Positions 57,212 through 64,000 of a stretch of DNA of 64,000 bases are shown in pieces (within the stretch, counting starts at the first letter, position 1; every line of letters begins with the position of its first letter). The notes beneath the pieces were generated by a model. That model was not told where the DNA came from. It worked only from the letters and a program-made list of their open reading frames with translations, and did not search any database. This DNA comes from Streptomyces calvus (GTDB lineage Bacteria > Actinomycetota > Actinomycetes > Streptomycetales > Streptomycetaceae), in the NCBI RefSeq assembly GCF_006782915.1, contig NZ_VCNP01000004.1, forward strand, positions 185,073-249,072, written 5' to 3'. The position numbers were made by a program, and so were the translations under genes.

Positions 57212-57295
57212 GGACGGTGCGCGCGGACGGTGCGCGTGGACGGTGCGCGTGGACGGTGCGCGCGGACGGTGCGCGCGGACGGTGCGCGCGGACGG
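57212..57295. repeat. Tandem 13-bp minisatellite
   Basis: Unit GGACGGTGCGCGY (last base C or T), with unit starts at 57212, 57225, 57238, 57251, 57264, 57277 and 57290 (six full copies plus a partial). It lies 14 bp after the formyltransferase stop. Confidence 0.9.
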
Positions 57296-57338
57296 GCGGC
57301 TGCCGGCCCGCGCACACCGCCCGCCGTCCCGCCGTTCG

Positions 57339-57394
<56 letters not shown>

Positions 57395-57482
57395 GAGAAT
57401 GAACGCCGATTCATGGGCGCCGCCGACGGTCTGAACCACGTCGCGCAACGCGGTGCTCACCGTCCGGCAGGAGCCCCACACG

Positions 57483-58340
57483 ATGTCACCACAGCAGCAG
57501 GCCCCGCGCGGCACGACGGAACGGCCGGGCGGCGAGCGGCTCGGCACGGAGGAGCTGCGGGCCGACTGCGCGAGCTGTTTCGGACTGTGCTGTGTGGCCC
57601 TGCCGTTCGCCCGGTCCGCCGACTTCGCCGAAGACAAGCCCGCCGGCCGGCCGTGCGCCAACCTCCGTGCCGACTTCCGCTGCGGCATCCACGCGCGGCT
57701 GCGCGACAGCGGCTATCCCGGCTGCACCGTCTTCGACTGCTTCGGCGCCGGCCAGAAGGTCTCCCGGGTCACCTTCGGCGGCACGGACTGGCGCCGGGCA
57801 CCGGGGACGGCGCGGTCCATGTTCGAGGTCTTCCCCGTCATGCGGCAGCTGCACGAGCTGATGTGGTACGTCACCGAGGCCCTCGACCTCGCACCCGCGC
57901 GGCCCGTCCACCGGGAGCTGCGGCGGGCGCTGGCCCGTGTCGACGGCCTGACCCGCGGTGACGCCGCCTCGGTCGTCCGGATCGACGTGAACGCGCTGCG
58001 CGCCGAGGTCAACACGTTGCTGCTGCGCGCCAGTGAACTCGTCCGGGCCGAGGTGCCCGGGCGCAGGAGGAACCACCGGGGCGCCGACCTGATCGGCGCG
58101 AAGCTGTCCGGCGCCGGGCTGCGGGGAGCGAGCCTGCGCGGCGCCCTGCTGGTCGCCGCCGACCTCAGCGGTGCCGACCTGCGCGTCGCGGACCTGATCG
58201 GGGCGGACCTGCGCGACGCCGACCTGAGCGGCGCCGACCTCACCGGTGCCCTGTTCCTCACCCAGGCGCAGCTCAACGCGGCCAGGGGCGACGCGACGAC
58301 CGTACTGCCCCCGGCCCTGGCCCGGCCCGCTCACTGGTAG
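57483..58340 (+). CDS. Cys-rich (YkgJ-like) and pentapeptide-repeat fusion protein
   Basis: A 285-residue cytosolic protein from the ATG at 57483 (CAGGAG site). Residues about 20-85 are rich in Cys and look like a metal-chelating YkgJ-type module: CASCFGLCC, then PCANL, RCGIHARL and GCTVFDCFG. A helical middle follows (VMRQLHELMWYV). Residues about 200-262 are pentapeptide repeats (GADLIGAKLSGAGLRGAS, DLSGADLRVADLIGADL), forming a right-handed quadrilateral helix. Its function is unknown. A metal-binding head next to a siderophore cluster is suggestive but not evidence of a link. Confidence 0.85.
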   Translation: MSPQQQAPRGTTERPGGERLGTEELRADCASCFGLCCVALPFARSADFAEDKPAGRPCANLRADFRCGIHARLRDSGYPGCTVFDCFGAGQKVSRVTFGGTDWRRAPGTARSMFEVFPVMRQLHELMWYVTEALDLAPARPVHRELRRALARVDGLTRGDAASVVRIDVNALRAEVNTLLLRASELVRAEVPGRRRNHRGADLIGAKLSGAGLRGASLRGALLVAADLSGADLRVADLIGADLRDADLSGADLTGALFLTQAQLNAARGDATTVLPPALARPAHW

Positions 58341-58364
58341 TCCGGCCGTGCCCGCGTCGTGAGG

Positions 58365-58778
58365 TCAGCCGGCGGCGTGGTCCACGCGCAGCCGGACCTG
58401 TTCCTCCAGCCGCCGCAGGCTGCCGTCCAGGGCGTCGCCGACCGCCCGCTCGCCCGGGTCGTGGCCCTCGTCGAAGAAGGAGAGGTGCACGGTGACCTCG
58501 CTGGCTCCGCTGCCGATGCCGGCGACCTGGAGCCAGCCGGCGTAGGCGCCCTGGTCACGGGTGCCCCATTCGAGCCGCATCTGGTCGCGCCGCGCCCGCA
58601 GCAGCGCGGAGGTGTCCTCGTCGGAGCGGTCCTCGTGCACGGTGACCGCGGGCGGTTCCTCGGCGTGCACGTGCAGTTCCGCGGGCAGCCAGTCGGACAT
58701 CTGGTCGATGTTCGCCGCCTGGTCGAAGACCTGCTCGGGCTGGGCGGGCATCGTGCGTGAACGCTCGTACTCGGTCAT
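58365..58778 (-). CDS. SRPBCC-family protein
   Basis: A 137-residue START-like/polyketide-cyclase fold: MTEYERSRTMPAQPEQVFDQ, NIDQMSDWLPAEL, EWGTRDQGAYAGWLQV and a long C-terminal helix (DALDGSLRRLEEQVRL). These domains bind hydrophobic ligands; no catalytic residue can be assigned. It faces the pentapeptide-repeat gene tail-to-tail with 24 bp between the stops. Confidence 0.8.
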   Translation of the reverse strand: MTEYERSRTMPAQPEQVFDQAANIDQMSDWLPAELHVHAEEPPAVTVHEDRSDEDTSALLRARRDQMRLEWGTRDQGAYAGWLQVAGIGSGASEVTVHLSFFDEGHDPGERAVGDALDGSLRRLEEQVRLRVDHAAG

Positions 58779-58884
58779 GGCGGTGGCGTCTTTCCGTTCG
58801 GATCACACGGGGTGTGCCTCGGGCCGGGCCGCCGCGCGCCGCGACGCCGGGGCGTGCCGCGCGGGCGGCCCGGGGCGGAGGGCG

Positions 58885-59079
58885 CTATTCGTTGCCGAAC
58901 ACCGCCTTCTGCACCTCGTTGGGGCCGTCGAACTGCTCGCTGCCGGCCTGCGTCAGCTTCTCGACGAGGGTGTCGTCGGCGCCGTTGCTCCTGGCCAGCG
59001 AGACCAGGTCGTCGCGGCTGGCGGGGTAGTCGGCGCCCTTGAGTGCTTTCTGCAGGTCGATCGGGCTGAGGTCGGCCAT
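58885..59079 (-). CDS. DUF2795 protein
   Basis: A 64-residue protein: MADLSPIDLQKALKGADYPA, SRDDLVSLARSNGADDTLVE, then LTQAGSEQFDGPNEVQKAV. This is the DUF2795 pattern of small all-helical actinobacterial proteins of unknown role. GGAGG precedes the ATG. It lies 106 bp upstream of the SRPBCC gene on the same strand. Confidence 0.85.
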   Translation of the reverse strand: MADLSPIDLQKALKGADYPASRDDLVSLARSNGADDTLVEKLTQAGSEQFDGPNEVQKAVFGNE

Positions 59080-59364
59080 GGCAGCCTCCCGTGACGGACG
59101 GCGCGGCGAATCCGCGCGAGGACGGTGCGAGTACCCGTCCCGCCGGGAGGTGATTCACCACCGCGGCGCGCCGCCGAGCAGGTACGGGCGCGGCGTCGAG
59201 CTGGTGCGTCCGTGCGGTCCGAGTACGCGCACTCAGGCGCGGCGCGCCCGCCGCGCGCGAGGCCGGCCGGCGAGGTTCCCGTCTGCCGGAGAGGACGTAC
59301 TCTTGCCCAGCCCCGCCGCCGTTCTGCTGCCGTTGTCCGGGCGGCTCACCGTCACCCGTGGCAC

Positions 59365-59960
59365 CATCATGACTCGCCGGCCGATCCCGCCCCCGTGCCG
59401 GCCGCCCTGCGCCGGGCCGGGGTGAAGTCGGTGGTGCCGGCGACGGCGGGGGCCGTGGCCCGTGCCCGTGCTGGGACGCGCCCTGGCCAGCGGCGGGCAC
59501 ATCCCGTCCACCGCCGGTCCGCGCACGCGGCGGACGCGCTCGACGCCGCGGCACGGGCGGTGCGGTCGGGCCGTCATGTGCTCATCCACGCCGAGGGCGG
59601 CCTGCCGACGCGCAGGGACGCCGCCTGCGCGGCGCCCCTGCCGTAGCCGCACCGGCCCGGCGCGGCTGTCGGCGGCGACGCATCGCCGGTCTGTCCGCCG
59701 TGATCGCCGCAGGCGGAGGCGCCGCGGTCGTCGTGCCCGTGGGCCGGGCGGGTGCGCGACCGGCCGGCGCCCGGTTCGTCCGTCAAACAAGCTCGCGGGC
59801 GTACCGACCGCGCCGGTGCGGCGGCCGCGGTTCCACGTCCGCATCGGCCGTCCCGTGCGCCTGCCGTCCGGGACGCCCGCCGGTACGACGGCGGCCCACC
59901 GCGCGGTCAGCACCGCCCGGCGGCAGGCGACCCGGGCCGTGGGCGAGCCGCCCGCGACGG
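59365..59960 (+). pseudogene. Frameshifted PlsC-like acyltransferase remnant
   Basis: Pieces of a 1-acylglycerol-phosphate acyltransferase are spread over frames. The first frame has HDSPADPAPVPAALRRAGV (the HX4D motif), then RSAHAADALDAAARAVRSGR and HAEGGLPTRRDAA (EGG motif), and stops. Another frame gives VIAAGGGAAVVVPVGRAGAR. A third gives PVRRPRFHVRIGRPVRLPSG, then TPAGTTAAHRAV. At least three frameshifts separate the conserved segments, so the gene is dead. Its N-terminal membrane segment is not visible. Confidence 0.6.
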
Positions 59961-60000
59961 TCGGCACCGTGCCATGGATGCCGTGAACCGCTGCGGCAGG

Positions 60001-60606
60001 TCACCACTGGTCCGCTTGGCGCACCTGGTATCCGTCGCCGTCCCCGCCGGTGTCCCCGCCGGTGTCCGCATCCGTGCCGACGCTCTCCACATCGGTGCCG
60101 ACGCCGGTGTCCACGCCGGTGTCCGTGTCGGTATCGGTGTCCGTGTCGGTATCGGTGTCCGTGTCGGTGTCGGTGTCCGTGCGTCCGACCAGGCGCTCGT
60201 AGCGCTGCCGGGCGGCCTGCGGGCTGCGCAGCCCGAGGCCGAAGGCGATCTCCGGCCAGGTCATGCCGCGTCCGCGCGCCATCTGCAGCAGGCCGAGCTC
60301 CACCTCGTCCATCTCGGCGCGGGCGCGCGGTACGAGGCTCAGCGCGGCGGTGATGTCCGCGCGGTCCACCTCGGGTTCGCCGTCGTCCAGCAGCGCGGCG
60401 CCGCTGAGCAGGAACGACACGAGCCTGACCGCCTCGTGCGGGCTGATCACCCCCGGATGGGTCTGGCGCCGGCGCTGGGCGTCCGTGGCGGCGTGCCGCT
60501 CGGCGATGCGGAACAGGGAGGCGTGCACCCGCCGCGCCCGCGCCTCGTCGGAGCTGGGCGGAGTGAAGGGATCGTCGGACCGGGAGGGTTCGGAGGTCGA
60601 GGACAT
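60001..60606 (-). CDS. Helix-turn-helix protein with C-terminal Thr-Asp repeat
   Basis: A 201-residue cytosolic protein from the ATG at 60606. Residues about 10-140 are helical, and MTWPEIAFGLGLRSPQAARQ (about residues 119-138) is a helix-turn-helix of sigma-70-region-4/LuxR-like shape. After RYERLVGR comes a low-complexity acidic tail with ten Thr-Asp units, then further Asp/Gly/Thr residues. The body is recognisable as a conserved actinobacterial DNA-binding protein; the tail is probably variable between strains. Confidence 0.75.
   Translation of the reverse strand: MSSTSEPSRSDDPFTPPSSDEARARRVHASLFRIAERHAATDAQRRRQTHPGVISPHEAVRLVSFLLSGAALLDDGEPEVDRADITAALSLVPRARAEMDEVELGLLQMARGRGMTWPEIAFGLGLRSPQAARQRYERLVGRTDTDTDTDTDTDTDTDTDTDTGVDTGVGTDVESVGTDADTGGDTGGDGDGYQVRQADQW
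60119..60178. repeat. Hexanucleotide repeat encoding (Thr-Asp)10
   Basis: Ten consecutive 6-bp units of the form GTGTCC, GTGTCG or GTATCG on the plus strand, coding Thr-Asp on the minus strand within the HTH protein gene. The length is a multiple of 3, so copy-number change keeps the frame. Confidence 0.9.
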
Positions 60607-60748
60607 GGCACGAGCCTCCCGGATGAACATCTTGTTGTCAACGGAATACAACGTCCCGTGGATGTGCGGTGGGACCGATGACTTCGCGCGCCCGCGCCCG
60701 TCCATCCCTACGACGGGCCCGACCGGGCCACAGGACAGGAGCGACACC

Positions 60749-61070
60749 ATGAACACCGGCAGCGGCTTCTCCTACACCCTCACCCGCACGCTCGACGCTC
60801 CCGCGGACCGGGTCTGGCGGGCGTGGACCACTCCCGACGAGTACGCCCACTGGGCGTACGCCGCTCCGGGCTCCGTCGAGATGGACGTACGGCCGGGCGG
60901 AGCCTGGAAGGCCACCGTGGTCACCCCGGACGGCGACCGGTTCCCGCTGACCGGCTCCTACCTGGAGGTCGCCGAGGACCGGCTGCTGGTGGTGGGAATG
61001 GACGTGCCCGGGAAGACCACGATCCGCGTCCGGGGGCCGTCCGGGTCGAGTTCCACGCGCATCGCCGCGG
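60749..61070 (+). pseudogene. Truncated AHSA1/SRPBCC-family gene
   Basis: The ATG at 60749 (AGGAG site) starts a clear AHSA1-type protein: FSYTLTRTLDAPADRVWRAW, PGSVEMDVRPGGAWKATV, GSYLEVAEDRLLVVGM. After PGKTTIRVRGP the family pattern is lost and the frame runs on as low-quality Arg/Pro-rich sequence to 61582. The last 40-50 residues, including the C-terminal helix, are missing. The break coincides with the end of another truncated gene on the opposite strand, so a deletion joined the two. Confidence 0.65.
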
Positions 61071-61079
61071 GCTCGGACA

Positions 61080-61271
61080 CAGGACGGCCGCGCCCAGCGC
61101 CTCACGTTCTATCAGGTTGGCCTGCGGCAGTCGGCGCAGGGACATCGCCTGCTCGGGGAAGCCGTCGCGCTGCCATAGCGCCCACACGAGGGTGGCTCCG
61201 CCGACGGGCACCGCTCCCTCGGCCAGGTACCGCTGTGCTTCGGACAGGGTGGTGGGCAGACGCAACAGCAC
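61080..61271 (-). pseudogene. Truncated FAD-binding (molybdopterin dehydrogenase type) subunit gene
   Basis: The minus strand encodes VLLRLPTTLSEAQRYLAEGA, VPVGGATLVWALWQRDG and LRRLPQANLIEREALGAAV, the beginning of the FAD-binding domain of xanthine-dehydrogenase-type medium subunits (PVxGGATxL pattern). The similarity ends near 61080 where the sequence meets the truncated AHSA1 gene. Only about 60 of roughly 280 residues remain. Confidence 0.6.
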
Positions 61272-61545
61272 GACGTTCGACCTGCTTTCCTCGACGGTAC
61301 GCCGGAACTCGGAACTCGGTCTTGATCAGGGGCACTGCATTCTCGGTACGCGTCCGGGGGCGCGTACAGGGCTCACGGACTCGCCGGCGTGCGCCCGGTT
61401 GTGAGCCTTTTGCGCCGGGTCGTTCACGGACCGGCGCGACGGGACGCCACCGGCCGCCCGCCGGGAGCCCGACGCGGACCGGTGGCCGGGGGCCGACCCG
61501 GGGCCCTGGGGCGGTGCGCCCGCCGAGGCGGGGTCTCCCGGCCGG

Positions 61546-63000
61546 TCACAGCAGCCGACGGATCTCACCGCGCACCCGGTAGAAGCCGCCGGCCGCCGGG
61601 TGCAGCGCGTCCACCACGTAGCGCGCTCCGGCCGCCCGTATGGCGCGCGGGAACTGCACGTTCCAGGAACCGTCGTAGCCGTCGGAGACGACGTGGACGC
61701 GCAGCCGGCCGTTGTCCTGCACGCACTCCACGACGACGGATCCGGACGGGGCCCGGTCGACGGTGGCCACCGCCGTCGCGGTCGTGGCGGGCGCGTAGGT
61801 GGGCAGGGCGGCGGCGAGCTTGACGTCCCGCACCGCCGGCACGGTGCCCTGCTGCGCGGCGGTGACGGCGGCCTCGCTCGCGTCCACGCACACCAGCGAG
61901 CCGTCCGTGGTCACCAGGTAGAGCCGCTCGTCGCGGTACTGCATCGACAGCGCCGAGCCGCCGCCGGTGCCGAGCTTCCACAGGCGGGTGCCGTCCCGGT
62001 CGAAGCAGTAGACGGACGAGGCGGCGTCCCCGGCGAAGACGAACCGGCCACCCGGTGACGTGGCGCAGGAGTACACGGCGCTGTCGCAGGCGTAGGTGGC
62101 CTCGACGGTGCCGGTCGCCTTCGACAGCCGCTGCACCACGCGGTGCGCCGTGCCCGCGTAGACGGTGTCGTCCTCCTGCCAGCCGAACAGCACGCCGCCG
62201 CGTGTGGGCGTGTGCCACAGCTCGCCGCCGCCGTCGGGCTGGTAGGCCGTCACACCGCGGTGGTGGCCGTGGTAGACGGCGCGGTCGTCGGCGCGGACCA
62301 TCCAGGCGTGCTCTCCCTGGCTGCGGCGGGTCCACTGGTGTTCGTCCTCGTGGTCGATGACGGTGAGGCGGCCGTCGCGGTCCGAGACGTTCAGCACGCC
62401 TTCGTGGATGTCCAGCCAGAAGATGTCGACGTCCGCGGCGATGTCGTAGGCGGCGAACGGGAGTTTGGAGGAGAGGTCGTAGACCCGGCCGTCGTCGCAG
62501 CCGGCGTAGATCCAGAAGTCGTCGGCGACCAGGCACTTCACTCCGTCCGGCAGGCTGAAGCGGGCCAGCACCTCACCCTCGTGGTCCAGCGTGAACACGT
62601 CGCCCGCCTGGTTGCCGACCCAGCAGCGGTCGTCGTCCACGTGGATGCCGAACGCGGACGACCCGGTGCCGAAGCGCCACAGCACCGGCGCCACGGCACG
62701 CGCGGTGGACGGCGCGGAGGCCACCTGCCGCCGCGTCACCGCACGCGGGGCACGCCCGCCGGGCACCGCGGGCGCGTAGCCCTTGCGGACCTTCTCCCCC
62801 ACCTTCTTCGCGGCCGCGGCCTGGGCCTTGGCCGCCGAGGCGAACGACGTCGTCTGTGTCTGCCCCGCCGCGCCGATCCGGCCGTAGCGCACCGTCACGA
62901 CCTGTCCGGCGACGGTGACTTCGTAGAACTTGTGCGCGCCGCCGCCTTCCTGCGACAGCTCCAGGTACGTCGTCGTCGGCACCGCGGACCCCGCAGACAT
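61546..63000 (-). CDS. WGR-domain and beta-propeller protein
   Basis: A 484-residue protein. Residues 8-75 form a WGR-like domain (TYLELSQEGGGAHKFYEVTV, TVRYGRIGAAGQTQT, with Tyr for the usual Trp), followed by a basic Ala/Lys-rich helix. Residues about 105-400 are beta-propeller repeats of PQQ/WD type (CWVGNQAGDVFTLDHEGEV, YAGCDDGRVYDL, RFVFAGDAASSVYCFDRDG). WGR domains occur in PARPs and DNA-damage or MolR-type regulators and bind nucleic acid. No catalytic domain is seen; a scaffold or sensor role is plausible. The ATG at 63000 starts the family similarity at once. Confidence 0.82.
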   Translation of the reverse strand: MSAGSAVPTTTYLELSQEGGGAHKFYEVTVAGQVVTVRYGRIGAAGQTQTTSFASAAKAQAAAAKKVGEKVRKGYAPAVPGGRAPRAVTRRQVASAPSTARAVAPVLWRFGTGSSAFGIHVDDDRCWVGNQAGDVFTLDHEGEVLARFSLPDGVKCLVADDFWIYAGCDDGRVYDLSSKLPFAAYDIAADVDIFWLDIHEGVLNVSDRDGRLTVIDHEDEHQWTRRSQGEHAWMVRADDRAVYHGHHRGVTAYQPDGGGELWHTPTRGGVLFGWQEDDTVYAGTAHRVVQRLSKATGTVEATYACDSAVYSCATSPGGRFVFAGDAASSVYCFDRDGTRLWKLGTGGGSALSMQYRDERLYLVTTDGSLVCVDASEAAVTAAQQGTVPAVRDVKLAAALPTYAPATTATAVATVDRAPSGSVVVECVQDNGRLRVHVVSDGYDGSWNVQFPRAIRAAGARYVVDALHPAAGGFYRVRGEIRRLL

Positions 63001-63127
63001 GGCAAACCCCTCCCCGGACGGAACCCGGGGCCGTTCCGCCGGGTCCTACTGATCGAAACCGTAGGCGGAGCCACTGACAATGGGTCCTTCGTCACCGCTC
63101 ACCGCCCCCGCACGAACGAACGGATCC

Positions 63128-64000
63128 ATGAACGCCGCAACGCTGCTGGACGTCCTGCTGGACGCCGCCCGCCGTGCCCCCGACCAGGTCGTCGTCCATG
63201 TCCGCGGGGACGGCGGTGAACGGCCCGTGACGTTCCGGCAGTTGCTGGAGGACTCCCTGCGTGTCGCTGGCGGCTTCCGCGGGGCGGGCGTGGCGCCGGG
63301 CACCTGTGTACCGGTGCTGGCGGACCACGGTGCGGACTTCCAGCCCCTGTTCTGGGGCGCCCTGGCGGCCGGTCTGGTGCCGGTGCCGCTGGCGCCCGAC
63401 GCGCGACGGGTGCGTCCCGTGTGGGAGCACCTCGGGCGGCCCCCGGTCGCGGTGGACGAGGCGTGCGCGGAGGTCGCCGGCCGGCTGCCGGACCCGGTGC
63501 GCGTGCTGCGGCTGGCGGAGCTGCGGAAGTCCGCCCCGCTCGGCTCCCCCGCCGCTGCCGCCCCGGACGACCTGGCGTTCCTGCAGTTCTCCTCGGGCAG
63601 CACCGGCTCGCCCAAGGGCGTGGAACTCACCCACGCGGCCGTCCTGGCCAACCTGCGGCAGCTGACCGAGGCCGCGGCGCTCACGGACCGCGACGTGGTG
63701 GTGAGCTGGATGCCGTACTTCCACGACATGGGTCTCATCGGCACCCATCTGGCGCCGATGGCCGCGCGCGCCAAGCAGGTGCGGATCGCCCCCTTGTCGT
63801 TCGCGAAGAACCCCCGGCTGTGGTTCGAGGTGGCCTCGGCGCACCGGGCGACCCTGCTGTCGGCGGCCAACTTCGCGCTGGCGCTGGCCGTCCGCCGGGT
63901 CCCCGAGGAGGTGTTCGCCGGGCTCGATCTGCGTTCGGTGCGGCTGCTGTTGGTGGGCGCCGAGCCGATCTCACCGGTGGTGTGGCGGGGGGGTGGCGCG
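63128..64000 (+). CDS. Acyl-AMP ligase / acyl-CoA synthetase, N-terminal part (runs off window)
   Basis: The 291 visible residues are an ANL-family adenylating enzyme: DDLAFLQFSSGSTGSPKGVE (P-loop, about residues 149-168), then VSWMPYFHDMGLIGTHLAPM (substrate pocket) and NPRLWFEVASAHRATLLSAA. The YFHDMGLIG segment is typical of fatty-acyl-AMP ligases and their relatives that feed PKS/NRPS carriers. The end lies beyond the window, so carrier or reductase domains downstream are unknown; it may begin another biosynthetic cluster. Confidence 0.85.
   Translation, partial: MNAATLLDVLLDAARRAPDQVVVHVRGDGGERPVTFRQLLEDSLRVAGGFRGAGVAPGTCVPVLADHGADFQPLFWGALAAGLVPVPLAPDARRVRPVWEHLGRPPVAVDEACAEVAGRLPDPVRVLRLAELRKSAPLGSPAAAAPDDLAFLQFSSGSTGSPKGVELTHAAVLANLRQLTEAAALTDRDVVVSWMPYFHDMGLIGTHLAPMAARAKQVRIAPLSFAKNPRLWFEVASAHRATLLSAANFALALAVRRVPEEVFAGLDLRSVRLLLVGAEPISPVVWRGGGA

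Overview
This window is high-GC actinobacterial chromosome, almost certainly Streptomyces. Wobble positions are strongly G/C, starts are often GTG, neighbouring genes are coupled through ATGA or GTGA overlaps, and the iron boxes are close to the 19-bp Streptomyces DmdR consensus. All annotation is by reading the sequence and recognising motifs; no database search was run.

Positions 1-18,450 form a stress and redox island. It holds three universal-stress proteins, a translationally coupled P-type ATPase/TrkA/TrkA operon, a zinc alcohol dehydrogenase, a DUF302 protein, a flavodoxin, an OsmC-like protein, a DUF1918-XRE-PNPOx regulator, a small winged-helix regulator with a palindromic operator candidate, and a TerC protein. 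Decayed genes lie among these: an E2 acyltransferase joined to an ACP remnant, a TrkA C-terminal remnant and a possible BON remnant. Positions 18,486-24,850 are accessory: a PD-(D/E)XK-like candidate defence gene, a DUF6153/DUF305 pair, a 5'-truncated IS630-type transposase with a -1 frameshift site, an integrase/excisionase pair without cargo, and a gene-poor stretch with a perfect inverted repeat and short direct repeats. A pirin-like gene follows.

Positions 25,945-57,198 form a hydroxamate siderophore island. An ATPase and two FecCD permeases (import) face a heterodimeric ABC exporter. Next come a large LuxR (LAL) regulator, a metallo-beta-lactamase-fold hydrolase and a type-B carboxylesterase. 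The biosynthetic operon (ornithine N5-monooxygenase, siderophore-binding lipoprotein, 4742-residue tetramodular NRPS, MbtH) faces a formyltransferase. The four adenylation domains read as hydroxyornithine-derivative, Ser, N5-hydroxyornithine, hydroxyornithine-derivative, and the protein ends in a C-like domain with no thioesterase. That is the erythrochelin/foroxymithine logic; with a formyltransferase, the best prediction is foroxymithine or a close relative. Four iron-box candidates flank the import, export and biosynthesis promoters, so all three arms probably respond to iron together.

Positions 57,200-64,000 hold two intergenic tandem repeats (periods 13 and 8), a Cys-rich/pentapeptide-repeat protein, an SRPBCC protein, a DUF2795 protein, a frameshifted PlsC-like acyltransferase, a HTH protein with a Thr-Asp repeat, two genes truncated tail-to-tail at an apparent deletion junction, a WGR/beta-propeller protein, and the start of an acyl-AMP ligase cut by the window end.
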